Shown here in pieces: positions 16,341-25,469 of a DNA stretch of 64,000 nt. The position numbers and the translations under genes are program-made. The DNA is taken from the NCBI RefSeq assembly GCF_013141715.1, contig NZ_WHOA01000247.1, forward strand, positions 1 through 64,000, given 5' to 3'. Origin of the DNA: Paenibacillus phytorum. Lineage in GTDB: Bacteria > Bacillota > Bacilli > Paenibacillales > NBRC-103111. Within the stretch, counting starts at the first letter, position 1; every line of letters starts with the position of its first letter. The notes under the pieces are model-generated. The model was not told the origin of the DNA. It did no database searches and saw nothing but the letters and a program-made list of their open reading frames with translations.

Positions 16341-17036
16341 TCATATACCTATCATCAACAACAGCTTTGTCAAATACCACTTCGTGTAAGCTAGCGTTTC
16401 TCGCACTTCATGATAAGGCATGAAGAGCACCTCTGACTTCGTTGATGAAATGAGAGGTTGCTTCAAACCAATCGTTTCCGCGATATCGAGTGAACGAGAA
16501 CCATGAAATTGATGGGTCATAATAATCGAACTCACAAAACCTTGCTCGTCCATAATTTGCTTGCTGTAAAGCAAATTCTCATACGTACTTGTCGCCCGAG
16601 GTTCTATCAAGATGCTTTTGACCGGAAGCCCTTTTTTAACCAAATAATTACGCATTCCCTCCGCCTCCGTTAGTTTGGAGCCGTTATGATCCAGACCTCC
16701 GGAGACGATCAGTTGTTTGAACCGACCCTCTTTATAGAGATTAACCGCCAAATCTAGACGCTCCTGGAGACCAGGGCTCGGGATATCTTGGCGCAAGGAA
16801 GCACCAAGAACGATACCCACGTCAACTTGCTTAGGCAACGTTTGATCAGGAGCGATTTGAACCTTCCACTGGATGTAGACGATCCAAGCGACAAGCAATA
16901 GGAACACAGTAACTACGATTCGGAACACTCTCACAAGCATACGGTTGAACGTAGATTTTTGCCCAGTTCTTCGGCGTTTTTTCGGTGTTGGAGTGATGGC
17001 TCGTTGTTTCTTATTCATGTTTGGCTGTACAGTCAT
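16341..17036 (-). CDS. YdcF family (DUF218) membrane-anchored protein
   Basis: Single-pass membrane protein with an external or cytoplasmic DUF218 domain. The basic N-terminus (KKRRRTGQK) is followed by one transmembrane helix at about residues 37-55. The DUF218 core starts at VDVGIVLGASLRQD, with FKQLIVSGG near 113 and IEPRATSTYENL near 150. The family includes SanA/YdcF proteins involved in envelope integrity or binding S-adenosylmethionine, but its biochemical role is not settled. The ATG has AAGGAGTAG upstream. It follows the esterase gene by five bases and is clearly cotranscribed with it. Confidence 0.85.
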   Translation of the reverse strand: MTVQPNMNKKQRAITPTPKKRRRTGQKSTFNRMLVRVFRIVVTVFLLLVAWIVYIQWKVQIAPDQTLPKQVDVGIVLGASLRQDIPSPGLQERLDLAVNLYKEGRFKQLIVSGGLDHNGSKLTEAEGMRNYLVKKGLPVKSILIEPRATSTYENLLYSKQIMDEQGFVSSIIMTHQFHGSRSLDIAETIGLKQPLISSTKSEVLFMPYHEVRETLAYTKWYLTKLLLMIGI

Positions 17037-17041
17037 TCTTG

Positions 17042-17701
17042 CTACTCCTTATCCAAAAATGCACTAACTTGACGAAACAACGTGCCTGCATCCTCACTCA
17101 GACATATCAAATGATTGGATCTGGAATGCCAATGTAGCTCGCGCTGTCCTTTTAGCTTACTATAGATGTACCGCGCACTTTGTGGATGAATAACCTGATC
17201 CTTTTCAGACTGAGCGATTAGTGTTGGTATGCTTACCTGACTTAGTTCTGGTTTCAAATGCCGAACAAGTCGTGTAAACTGCCAAGTAGCTCGTAGCGGC
17301 GTGGATTTCGCTTTAACAAAGCTGATTTTCCTTTGGTACTTCCACTCATCACGAATGACATCCAGCATTCTTCTTGGACTGACATAAATGACAGCCGTGT
17401 TCAAAAGGATCAGCCTACGAACCGGATATCGAACGGATAAATAAGCGGCCAGCAGCCCCCCCATCGAGAAGCCTACCATATCAAATGATCCATATTGGAT
17501 CGTCATTCTCTCCGCATACTTTTCAGCTTCGCGTACCCAATCTTCCCAATGTGAGACTTTTAATTGATGACTGGATTCTCCGTTCCATGGTAGTCTCGGA
17601 ACCTCACAAAGATGCCCGCGTTCACGTAAATGACGTGCTAATGGCTCAACCTCATAAGGTCCACCGGTGAATCCATGGAACAATAAACATGGTTGTTTCA
17701 C
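17042..17701 (-). CDS. Alpha/beta hydrolase, carboxylesterase type
   Basis: Small cytosolic serine hydrolase of the Est30-type carboxylesterase or monoacylglycerol lipase group. The oxyanion region is LLFHGFTGGPYEVEPLA at residues 6-22. The nucleophile elbow is GFSMGG near residue 77-82, the acid is in SEKDQVIHP near 165-173, and the catalytic His is in SNHLICLSED near 195. The start is GTG, preceded by GGAGAG at seven bases. It is tightly linked to the YdcF gene downstream. The natural ester is unknown. Confidence 0.9.
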   Translation of the reverse strand: MKQPCLLFHGFTGGPYEVEPLARHLRERGHLCEVPRLPWNGESSHQLKVSHWEDWVREAEKYAERMTIQYGSFDMVGFSMGGLLAAYLSVRYPVRRLILLNTAVIYVSPRRMLDVIRDEWKYQRKISFVKAKSTPLRATWQFTRLVRHLKPELSQVSIPTLIAQSEKDQVIHPQSARYIYSKLKGQRELHWHSRSNHLICLSEDAGTLFRQVSAFLDKE

Positions 17702-17746
17702 GCGGTTTCTCTCCTATCCATCCTTCACTGTTTAGAATATGATATT

Positions 17747-18475
17747 CTATTTTTCTTTAATGGCGATCTTGTTAATCGTTACTTTTTCTTTTGGCTTGCT
17801 TGGTGAGGATTCGCCACCCATCTCAACAGGTGTTTCAGCAATTTTAGCTATTGTTGCCATGCCCTCTGGCGTCACTTTGCCAAAAATTGAATAGTCCGGT
17901 TTTTTATTGAGATTTGCACAATCTTCTCCCGAACAAATGAAAAACTGACTGCCATTCGTATTGGGTCCAGAATTCGCCATTGCGACAATGCCGGGTTCAT
18001 ATGTATGCGATGTTTTCAGCTCATCTGCAAACTTGTAGCCAGGACCGCCTCTGCCTGTCCCAAGCGGATCTCCTGTTTGAATCATGAACGTTTTGATAAT
18101 GCGGTGAAACGTCACATTGTCATAAAAGCCTTCTTTGGATAAGAACACAAAATTGTTAACGGTCTTCGGAGCTTCCTTAGCGAAAAGATCTATGGTAAAC
18201 GTTCCCTTGGACGTTGTTACTTCAGCTTGATACGTTTTGTTCGGATCGATCGTCAAATCTGGCGCTTTGCTCCATTGCTTAGGAGCTGCAGTTGGCGATG
18301 CCGCTGGGGATGCTGCAGAAGAAGCAGCAGGTGCCGTTGCGCCGCTCTTAGGCGTTGCTGTGCCGCCGGCAGATTCAGTAGGTTTGTTGCCGCAGGCCGA
18401 TGCGATTAAAGTTAACGCGATCAACGTGAGTGGGAGAAGCTTAGTAGGTTTAAGCATGTTGAAAGGCAAGTTCAT
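17747..18475 (-). CDS. Secreted cyclophilin-type peptidyl-prolyl isomerase lipoprotein
   Basis: Extracytoplasmic cis-trans prolyl isomerase, probably assisting folding of exported proteins. The signal peptide has a lipobox (LIASAC) ending at about residue 28. An Ala/Ser/Pro-rich linker of about 35 residues follows. The cyclophilin domain has the motifs FHRIIKTFMIQTGDP near 128-142 and GIVAMANSGPNTNGSQFF near 170-187, which contain the catalytic Arg and the Gln/Phe pocket residues. The ATG at 18475 is preceded by CGGAGGAATT; a longer frame to 18562 has no ribosome binding site. It gives 242 aa. Confidence 0.93.
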   Translation of the reverse strand: MNLPFNMLKPTKLLPLTLIALTLIASACGNKPTESAGGTATPKSGATAPAASSAASPAASPTAAPKQWSKAPDLTIDPNKTYQAEVTTSKGTFTIDLFAKEAPKTVNNFVFLSKEGFYDNVTFHRIIKTFMIQTGDPLGTGRGGPGYKFADELKTSHTYEPGIVAMANSGPNTNGSQFFICSGEDCANLNKKPDYSIFGKVTPEGMATIAKIAETPVEMGGESSPSKPKEKVTINKIAIKEK

Positions 18476-18510
18476 TGAAAATTCCTCCGTCAATAGTATG
18501 TAGGTTTGGT

Positions 18511-18625
18511 GTGGGACCCGCGGAATGCGGGTCTGCTGTTCCCTCATAAAGCTGTTTTTCATCGTTAAAATAAGATTATAGGTTAGACCTATGGACTTTA
18601 AGGATGAAATTCATCCCTAACTAGC
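18511..18625. repeat. Cluster of hairpins including a member of the GATGTTTTTCATC family
   Basis: Between the PBP and cyclophilin genes lie four small dyads: GACCCGC/GCGGGTC (18515-18533), GCTGTTTTTCATCGTTAAAA (18551-18570), ATAGGTTAGACCTAT (18578-18592), and a GGATGAAATTCATCC dyad at about 18601-18616. The second is the same repeat as in the 14126-14369 array. No gene is visible in 18476-18677. Confidence 0.75.
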
Positions 18626-18677
18626 ATGTTCATCTCTACTTAAGATCAAACCCTGTTCCATAAGGTTAAAATGTGTA

Positions 18678-21233
18678 CTATAACTTCGGCACAATAATCT
18701 GTCCACCGTCTTGCTTGCCATCCTTCGGCTTTTCCCCGGAACCATCAACCGGCTTGTTAGCCGGTGACGGTGTAGGAGTAGGACTTGGACTGATGCTGGA
18801 ACTTGGTGTCGGACTAGCGCCAGGCTTAATGGTGCTTCCGGGCGATGGCGTAGGCTTCGTACCCGGTGACAGCGTTGGCTCTAGAGGATCCTTCCCAGGT
18901 GATGTAGACGGCGAGACCGTTGGTGAAGGTGACGGCTTGGTACCGTCAGGTAGTGCTCCATCCTTCGGTATTTCGACGGATACTATATTCGATTTGGCAC
19001 CTCCCAAATTTGAGTCCAAATTAATCGGTACAACGTAATATTGATACGTCTCTTCGCTGCTAACAGTCGTATCATTCACCTCAGGTGTTGCCGATTGAAT
19101 CAGCATCTTCGGCTCTGTGTCTTTCGTACCTTTCCGGAAAAGCTGATAGGCGATCTTCTCTCCTAGTGAGGTCCAGGCTATTTTAACCTCCTTCGTTGCA
19201 GGTGCATACACAGCCGTTAAATCCGTAATCCCTTTTGGCGGTTCAGTTAGATTAGGTACACTATCAGGCTTCACGAAGTTCGTCACAGGTCGGCCTTCTA
19301 GCGACTTCGACATCACTTCTTTAAAAATAGCCGACGGGCTACCGCTGCCGATTGTGACATAGTGCTTCGCATCTACTTTATCGAAGCCTTCCCAGACGGC
19401 TGCTGTCCACTCCGGTGTATAGCCGACAAACCAAACATCACGGTCATATTGTTCAATTCCCTTAATATCTAATCCAGTTGTACCCGTTTTTCCGGCTACA
19501 GGACGATTGAACTTCGCTTTGGTCCCCGTACCGCCTGGTTCTACAACGCCCTGAAGCAGCAGCGTCATATAATAAGCTGTTTTAGGTTGAATAACCTGTT
19601 TCTTCTCTGGCTTATAAACGGCGATTTCTTTGCCTTGCACATCCGTAATGCGTAGAATCGCATGCGTTTTATTTTGCAAACCTTGATTAGCGAAAGCTGT
19701 ATACGCCGTCGCCATTTGTAATGGAGAAACGCCATCCGTAAGTCCGCCCAACGCAATGGACAAGTTTTGATCCTTTTGTTTGTTGAGGGGAGTCCCGATC
19801 TTATTCGCAAATTCAATCGCTTTAGACACTTTAATTTGATCTAAAAGCCAAACAGGAGCCAAATTATAGGACTTTTTGACTGCCTCAAACATCGTTACTT
19901 GGCCATGCGTCACACGGTCATAATTACGAGGAGAATATGTCCCATTACCGAATGACGTCTGAGTATCATCGATAATAGAATACGGCGTATAATTCCCGCT
20001 CTCAAGTGCAGGACCATAAGCCGCTATCGGCTTGAACGAAGATCCTGGTTGTCTTTTGGAATACACGCGACTGAATCCTCTTTGTTGGTAATCCCGTCCG
20101 CCTATTAGCCCCATCACACCGCCTGTTTTGTTATCCAAAATAACCATGGCACTCTGAATCTTTTGACCGTCAGAAGCGTCCTTCTGGAAAAAGCTTGGAT
20201 TCGCATAGGTCTGCTCCATCACTTTTTGCGCTTTCGGATCCATTGTCGTATAGATGCGGTAGCCTTTAGTCAGCAATTCATCTTCTTCGATGCCATACAT
20301 ACTCTCTGCTTCATCTACAACATAATCCAAGAAAGTCGCGTTATCTTTCGTGCTTTGACTAGCCGCTGCTGGCGGAACGTAATCCACAGCTGCTGCTTTC
20401 GCACGCTCAGCCTCTGTAATATAGCCTTGATCGGTCATCAGCTTAAGAACAACAGCACGGCGTTCCTTTGATAAGTCCGGATGCTGCAGTGGCGAATATC
20501 TCGATGGCGCTTTTGGCAAAGCAGCTAGCGTTGCCATTTCCCATACCTCTAATTCATTCAGGTTGGATTTACCGAAATACACCTTGGCTGCCGCTTTGAT
20601 ACCATAAGCGTTACTGCCGAAGAAAATACGATTTAAATACTTTTCAAGAATTTCATCCTTACTAAACCGTTCATCCAAAGCAAAAGCGATCGACATTTCC
20701 GTCCCTTTACGAAAAGCTGTTTTCTCGGAACTAAGAAACACATTTTTAGCAAGCTGCTGGGTAATTGTACTTCCACCCTCAACAGCGCTCATATGAATAA
20801 TATCTTTGACAAGCGCACGTCCAATGGATCTTAAATCAACGCCTGCATGCTCGTTAAACCGGCGATCTTCCGTTGCAATGAAAGCTTGCTTTAATCGTTC
20901 CGGAACATCTTTGATGTTCACACTTTCTCGATTTTCACCTTTATAGATTTTACCAATTTCCTTATCTTTTCCTTCTTCTTGCGCATAAATGAGCGTCGAT
21001 TCACTTGCCGTATCAATCTTATCAATATTGTTATCGAGAATCTTAAAGCCGTTCATAATAACGACGATATAAATACCCATTGCACAGATAATAGCCAGAA
21101 TGGCGGCAATAATCGAACCCATAATAAATTGACGAACATTAAATCCCTTTTTCTTTGAGCCTTTGTTGCTTCCTTGTGGTTTCGTCTTTGTATTCGCAGT
21201 TGTTTGCTTATTTGTAGGTTTCTCCAAATCCAT
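18678..21233 (-). CDS. Class A penicillin-binding protein (PBP1A type)
   Basis: Bifunctional peptidoglycan glycosyltransferase and transpeptidase anchored by one transmembrane helix (about residues 36-60). The GT51 domain shows ATEDRRFNEHAGVD near 120 and GGSTITQQLAKN near 152. The transpeptidase domain shows PGSSFKPI near 387 (SxxK), SYN near 450 and GKTGTTG near 585. A fibronectin type III-like domain covers about residues 670-755. The last about 95 residues are a low-complexity tail rich in Pro, Ser, Thr and Lys (SPTVSPSTSPGKDP and similar), suited to spanning the wall. The ATG follows GAGGGAG. The gene lies behind hfq but is separated from it by a terminator. Confidence 0.95.
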   Translation of the reverse strand: MDLEKPTNKQTTANTKTKPQGSNKGSKKKGFNVRQFIMGSIIAAILAIICAMGIYIVVIMNGFKILDNNIDKIDTASESTLIYAQEEGKDKEIGKIYKGENRESVNIKDVPERLKQAFIATEDRRFNEHAGVDLRSIGRALVKDIIHMSAVEGGSTITQQLAKNVFLSSEKTAFRKGTEMSIAFALDERFSKDEILEKYLNRIFFGSNAYGIKAAAKVYFGKSNLNELEVWEMATLAALPKAPSRYSPLQHPDLSKERRAVVLKLMTDQGYITEAERAKAAAVDYVPPAAASQSTKDNATFLDYVVDEAESMYGIEEDELLTKGYRIYTTMDPKAQKVMEQTYANPSFFQKDASDGQKIQSAMVILDNKTGGVMGLIGGRDYQQRGFSRVYSKRQPGSSFKPIAAYGPALESGNYTPYSIIDDTQTSFGNGTYSPRNYDRVTHGQVTMFEAVKKSYNLAPVWLLDQIKVSKAIEFANKIGTPLNKQKDQNLSIALGGLTDGVSPLQMATAYTAFANQGLQNKTHAILRITDVQGKEIAVYKPEKKQVIQPKTAYYMTLLLQGVVEPGGTGTKAKFNRPVAGKTGTTGLDIKGIEQYDRDVWFVGYTPEWTAAVWEGFDKVDAKHYVTIGSGSPSAIFKEVMSKSLEGRPVTNFVKPDSVPNLTEPPKGITDLTAVYAPATKEVKIAWTSLGEKIAYQLFRKGTKDTEPKMLIQSATPEVNDTTVSSEETYQYYVVPINLDSNLGGAKSNIVSVEIPKDGALPDGTKPSPSPTVSPSTSPGKDPLEPTLSPGTKPTPSPGSTIKPGASPTPSSSISPSPTPTPSPANKPVDGSGEKPKDGKQDGGQIIVPKL

Positions 21234-21269
21234 CGACTCCCTCGCTGTTCATTTCTCTATTGTAGTAAC

Positions 21270-21299
21270 CAACAAAAGAACAACCTTAAACAAGGTTGC
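21270..21299 (-). terminator. Intrinsic terminator of the mutS-hfq run
   Basis: Perfect stem CAACCTT/AAGGTTG with a GTTT loop followed by TTCTTTTG, about 75 bases after the hfq stop. Confidence 0.8.
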
Positions 21300-21371
21300 T
21301 CCCACAAGTATCTATTCGGTTAGACGATTCAGTCCATAAAAAAGTTGCAAAACAAAACGTACGAGTACGGA

Positions 21372-21611
21372 TTATTCCGAAGCTTCAGCAGCAGCCATTA
21401 AAGAAACAGCTCGTTGCGGCGTGAAGGTAGAGATGGCATGTTTGTAAACCATTTGTTGGCGGCCTTCACTGTCAATGATGATCGTGAAGTTGTCAAATGC
21501 GCGAATTAGTCCTCTGATTTGAAACCCATTAGTTAAATATACGGTAACGGGAATGCTTTCTTTACGCAGTTGATTAAGAAAATTGTCCTGGATATTAATG
21601 GATCTGTTCAT
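21372..21611 (-). CDS. hfq: RNA chaperone Hfq
   Basis: Hexameric Sm-like protein that binds U-rich RNA ends and A-rich mRNA sites. Sm1 is [17 protein letters not shown] at residues 24-40, and the Sm2 signature is YKHAIST at residues 56-62. The 79-residue length and short tail match Gram-positive Hfq. The ATG has AAGGGGG upstream. It follows miaA by 64 bases, the usual bacterial pairing. Confidence 0.97.
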   Translation of the reverse strand: MNRSINIQDNFLNQLRKESIPVTVYLTNGFQIRGLIRAFDNFTIIIDSEGRQQMVYKHAISTFTPQRAVSLMAAAEASE

Positions 21612-21675
21612 CAGTGGTCCCCCTTAATGGAATGAAACTATCGCCAGAAGGCGCTATTTTCTATTGGTGTATTTG

Positions 21676-22644
21676 TTAATTATATTCAATTTTATGTACA
21701 AACTTTCCTGCTAGTATATCATTAATAATTTGGAAATGGGCAGAAAAATTTGCTGATTCCGTCACATCCACCCAATGAATGTCTTTCATATGCCGAAACC
21801 ATGACAATTGGCGCTTGGCAAATCGGCGCGTATCTCGCTTGAGCAGCGTTATCGCTTCCTCTAAACTCAATTCACCTTCCAGATAGCTGACGATTTCTTT
21901 ATAACCAAGTGCTTGCATGGAAATCGCCTGATTTGGACAACCTGCGGCTAGAATCGATTGAACTTCCTCGATAAGCCCCTCCTGCATCATCGCGTCGATA
22001 CGTTCCTCAATACGCTTGTACAGCAGTGCCCGATCCATCGTCAATCCAATGATACATAGTTCGTAGGGAGACTCTTTTTTCTGGGACGCCAAATGGGTTG
22101 TCATCGTTTCACCAGAGATATAATAAATCTCAAGAGCTCGTATTACACGTCTACGATCATTGGCATGAAGTCGATTAGCGCTCTCAGGATCAATATCACG
22201 CAGCTTCTGATGCAGCGCCTCGTCCCCATGCTCAGTGGCGAACGCTTCCTGCTCTTGGCGGAACGCTTCATCCATACTGACTTCCGTGAATTGATAATCG
22301 TAACACACAGACTCGATATAAAGGCCTGTACCTCCAACAATAAATGGAAGCTTCCCACGTGAATGAATGTCCAGAATCAAAGCCTTTACACGCTCTTGAA
22401 ACTCCGCCGCCGAAAAGGGATAGGAAGGATCATGAATATCAATCAAATGATGCGGGACAAGCTCCTGCTCAGCTTCACTCGCTTTGGCTGTTCCAATATC
22501 CATACCTCGATAGACCTGCATGGAATCTCCGGAAATAATTTCGCAGCCAAACTTCTGAGCAATTTCTAAACTTAGCTTGGTCTTACCAACTGCCGTGGGA
22601 CCTAGTAGCACGAGTAATTTCGGCTTGGCTGATGGGGCTAACAC
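21676..22644 (-). CDS. miaA: tRNA dimethylallyltransferase
   Basis: Transfers a dimethylallyl group to N6 of A37 in tRNAs reading UNN codons. The P-loop is GPTAVGKTK at residues 15-23. ISGDSMQVYRGMDIGTAK near 37-54 carries the catalytic Asp and the DSxQ motif. FIVGGTGLYIES lies near 101-112, and the C-terminal KRDTRRFAKRQLSWFR block binds tRNA. The start is GTG and overlaps the end of the methyltransferase gene by seven bases, with GGAGTGATT as ribosome binding site inside that gene, so expression is coupled. Confidence 0.96.
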   Translation of the reverse strand: MLAPSAKPKLLVLLGPTAVGKTKLSLEIAQKFGCEIISGDSMQVYRGMDIGTAKASEAEQELVPHHLIDIHDPSYPFSAAEFQERVKALILDIHSRGKLPFIVGGTGLYIESVCYDYQFTEVSMDEAFRQEQEAFATEHGDEALHQKLRDIDPESANRLHANDRRRVIRALEIYYISGETMTTHLASQKKESPYELCIIGLTMDRALLYKRIEERIDAMMQEGLIEEVQSILAAGCPNQAISMQALGYKEIVSYLEGELSLEEAITLLKRDTRRFAKRQLSWFRHMKDIHWVDVTESANFSAHFQIINDILAGKFVHKIEYN

Positions 22645-23414
22645 AGTCGAATCACTCCATACGTTGTTTTGGTCGTCGATCGCAATACATGCTCGAACCC
22701 GAGCCGGGCAAATTCTTTACTATCTCTGTTTTCTTTGAGCACAATGCTCTTGCGTGCAACTCTTTTAGCTTCTTCGATAGATGCCATACTGACAGCTTCA
22801 TCGTTCGCATTGCGTCTAAGATGAGAAATCGCTTGAGATTCCTCAATCGGACTGCGAAACATCGGATCAAAATAGACAACATCTACGCTTTGCGGTGCCA
22901 ATTGCTGCAAATACGCGAGGTGATGTGTCTTTCTAACCATGATGCGCCTCATAGCCTCGTTTAGCTCGGGAATTTCCGATTCATAAACGGCTAAACCTTC
23001 TTGTATCAGCATAGCTGGAATCTTTTCGCTTTCGAGTGCCGTGACGCTTCCTTGGGGGCCAACAGCAAAGGAGAACACGATAGAATCAGACGCTAAACCT
23101 GCTGTACAATCCAAGATATCATCGCCAAAAGCTGTACCAGAAGCCTCAATTAATAAATCCGCTTCGCCTCGCTGCATACGTTTGACTCGAACGAGGGCCA
23201 TACTGGGATGAAAAAAGTACGCAGGTTGGTCTTCTCCATAGTACCTGATCTCATCTCTGGTCACAAGCAAAAGGGAATCATCCTTATAATTATTCCTAAG
23301 ATGTTCCAAAGAATACTTCCTTCGGGGCACGACTTGGCCGCCATATGCAGCAGCCAGTCGCACTGCTTTGTCCAATAAACCACTGGACGGATTATACGAT
23401 GTTGTCACTAACAC
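22638..23414 (-). CDS. Class I SAM-dependent methyltransferase (RsmJ-like family)
   Basis: Rossmann-fold methyltransferase resembling the RsmJ/DUF548 group. Motif I is DDILDCTAGLASDSIVF near residue 98-114, and the catalytic-loop motif is VVYFDPMFRSP near 180-190, close to the DPMxP of 16S rRNA G1516 methyltransferase. An N-terminal segment of about 90 residues precedes the fold. rRNA methylation is an inference from this resemblance and from the neighbouring tRNA- and RNA-related genes. It starts at GTG four bases after the mutL stop and overlaps miaA by seven bases, so it is embedded in the mutS-hfq operon. Confidence 0.82.
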   Translation of the reverse strand: MLVTTSYNPSSGLLDKAVRLAAAYGGQVVPRRKYSLEHLRNNYKDDSLLLVTRDEIRYYGEDQPAYFFHPSMALVRVKRMQRGEADLLIEASGTAFGDDILDCTAGLASDSIVFSFAVGPQGSVTALESEKIPAMLIQEGLAVYESEIPELNEAMRRIMVRKTHHLAYLQQLAPQSVDVVYFDPMFRSPIEESQAISHLRRNANDEAVSMASIEEAKRVARKSIVLKENRDSKEFARLGFEHVLRSTTKTTYGVIRLC

Positions 23415-23418
23415 GGGT

Positions 23419-25464
23419 TTACATCACTCTCTTAAACATTTTTTCCAGTTCATAAGTCGTAAAGCTGACGACAATTGGCCTTCCGTGCGGGCATGTGTAG
23501 GGATTACGGCAGCCTGATAGCCGGTCGATCAGCGTTTCCATCTCAAGAACGCTTAATCCTTGATTCGCTTTGATCGATGCTTTGCAAGAGCACATAATTG
23601 CCGCCTTTTCTCTTAGTTTCGCGATGTCTACAGCCTTTCTCTCGCTGAGGACCCACTCACACATTTCTTCGACGATCCCCTTTTCTTCTCCTGAAGGAAA
23701 CCAGTGTGGATGCGCACGGACCAGAAACGTATTCCCTCCGAAAGCCTCCATATACACGCCGGCCTGCTCAAAAAGCGACAGCTTCTCGGCAATAATGCCT
23801 GCTTCAGACGGTGTAAATTCTAATGTAATGGGAACGAGCAATTCTTGGCTCGCCTCAGCAGGATTGCCAAAACGCTCGTAATAATATTCATAATTAATTC
23901 GCTCATGCGCAGCATGCTGATCAATCAGGAACAGGCCTTCTTCGTTTTGGGCGACCAAATAAGTGCCATGCATTTGACCGATCGGGTCCAATCTTGGAAA
24001 AGCGGGAAGCATCGGCGCCTCGCCTTCCTGTTTGGAGGGCAGTAGGTCCATGAATGCTTCATTTGTCCGGCGCTGCTGCTGAATGGACGTACTTCTGGGA
24101 TTGCTTCCAGCATGGGACGCGTAGCTGTTGTTTGATGGTGATGTCGGACGGCTCGAATACGAAGCTCCGGAAGCTCCAGAAGCTGTGGAAGCTGTGGAGC
24201 TTCTCTGCGGCTCTACGATAGGTGGCCGGGATGTTGATACCGATTCTGGTCGATACGATGTACCGACCTCCTTCACTTGCGGCAAAACCATGCTATCTGA
24301 ATCCACGGATACACGCTGTATCGTAGAATCAGGAAGCGGTGTAGGTATCGCAGATGAAGCTGCCGGAGTAGATACGCTTGATCCAGTTGCTGGCTCAACC
24401 GTTCTAGTGAGGTCCAGCTGTTCCTGCACGTATGCGCCCTTAGGTGCTGCTGGCTTCATCCCTTGCGGGATTAGCACCTGCCTTCCAAATAGCCGCTTCA
24501 CTTCGGCTTCGATTAACGCGGTTAGCTCCGCTTCTTTACTGAAGCGGACCTCAAGCTTAGATGGATGCACATTCACATCCACTAAGGCAGGATCCATCCC
24601 GATGTGCAGAACGGCCACGGGATAGCGGTTGATCGGCAGCAGGGTATGATATCCTTGCAGCAGCGCTTGATTCAGCGCGAAATTGCGCACGTAACGACCA
24701 TTCACAATGGTCGAGATGCCGCCACGGTTCGCGCGGGTCATTTCGGGCTTCGCCACGTAGCCCGTGATCGTATAATCCAAGTTTTCCACTTGGAGAGGAA
24801 GCATTTGCTTGCCGACTGCCGTGCCGTAAATGCCGGCGATGACCTGTAGCAAATCTCCGTTGCCCAACGTTTGAAGCAGGAGATTGCTATTATGTTTCAA
24901 TGAGAAGGCGATACCAGGGTGAGCCAGCGCTAATCTGTACAAATAGTCAGAGATATGGCCAAGCTCGGTTTGAATCGTTTTCATATATTTTAATCGTGCC
25001 GGCGTGTTATAAAATAATTCCCTCACTGACACTTCAGTCCCGCGTGAGGCAGCCGTCTCTTCGACACTTCGAATCGTGCCGCCTTCAATGGAGATTTTCC
25101 GCCCCAGTCCATCATTCGTAGAGCTAGTGACACACTCTAATCTGGACACGGAAGCTATACTCGGCAAAGCCTCGCCACGGAAACCTAATGTTCGTATCGA
25201 GAATAAGTCTTTGCTTGTCGCGATTTTACTTGTGGCATGACGTTGAAAAGCTAATTCGCAATCTTCCAAAGCCATACCAGAGCCGTTATCGGACACCCGA
25301 ATCAGCTGAAGACCACCCTCTTCAATGGTCACATCAATCCGAGTACTGCCGGCATCCACCGAGTTCTCGACGAGTTCTTTCACCACAGAAGAGGGTCGTT
25401 CAACTACTTCCCCTGCGGCGATTTGGTTCGCAATATGTTCGCTTAAGAGCTGGATTTTACCCAT
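23419..25464 (-). CDS. mutL: DNA mismatch repair protein MutL
   Basis: Matchmaker and latent endonuclease of mismatch repair. The GHKL ATPase motifs are [20 protein letters not shown] at residues 16-35, the DxGxG motif (SDNGSGM) and GFRGEAL near 94. The C-terminal nuclease carries [16 protein letters not shown] starting at residue 515, with the metal-binding Asp, His and Glu of DQHAx2Ex4E. ACKASI-type ([12 protein letters not shown]) and CPHGRP motifs near 625 and 659 complete the site. These are typical of organisms without MutH. The linker (about residues 340-480) is Ser/Thr/Pro-rich and disordered. It begins five bases after ctpA; the ATG uses AAGGGG in the end of ctpA. Confidence 0.96.
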   Translation of the reverse strand: MGKIQLLSEHIANQIAAGEVVERPSSVVKELVENSVDAGSTRIDVTIEEGGLQLIRVSDNGSGMALEDCELAFQRHATSKIATSKDLFSIRTLGFRGEALPSIASVSRLECVTSSTNDGLGRKISIEGGTIRSVEETAASRGTEVSVRELFYNTPARLKYMKTIQTELGHISDYLYRLALAHPGIAFSLKHNSNLLLQTLGNGDLLQVIAGIYGTAVGKQMLPLQVENLDYTITGYVAKPEMTRANRGGISTIVNGRYVRNFALNQALLQGYHTLLPINRYPVAVLHIGMDPALVDVNVHPSKLEVRFSKEAELTALIEAEVKRLFGRQVLIPQGMKPAAPKGAYVQEQLDLTRTVEPATGSSVSTPAASSAIPTPLPDSTIQRVSVDSDSMVLPQVKEVGTSYRPESVSTSRPPIVEPQRSSTASTASGASGASYSSRPTSPSNNSYASHAGSNPRSTSIQQQRRTNEAFMDLLPSKQEGEAPMLPAFPRLDPIGQMHGTYLVAQNEEGLFLIDQHAAHERINYEYYYERFGNPAEASQELLVPITLEFTPSEAGIIAEKLSLFEQAGVYMEAFGGNTFLVRAHPHWFPSGEEKGIVEEMCEWVLSERKAVDIAKLREKAAIMCSCKASIKANQGLSVLEMETLIDRLSGCRNPYTCPHGRPIVVSFTTYELEKMFKRVM

Positions 25465-25469
25465 AATTC

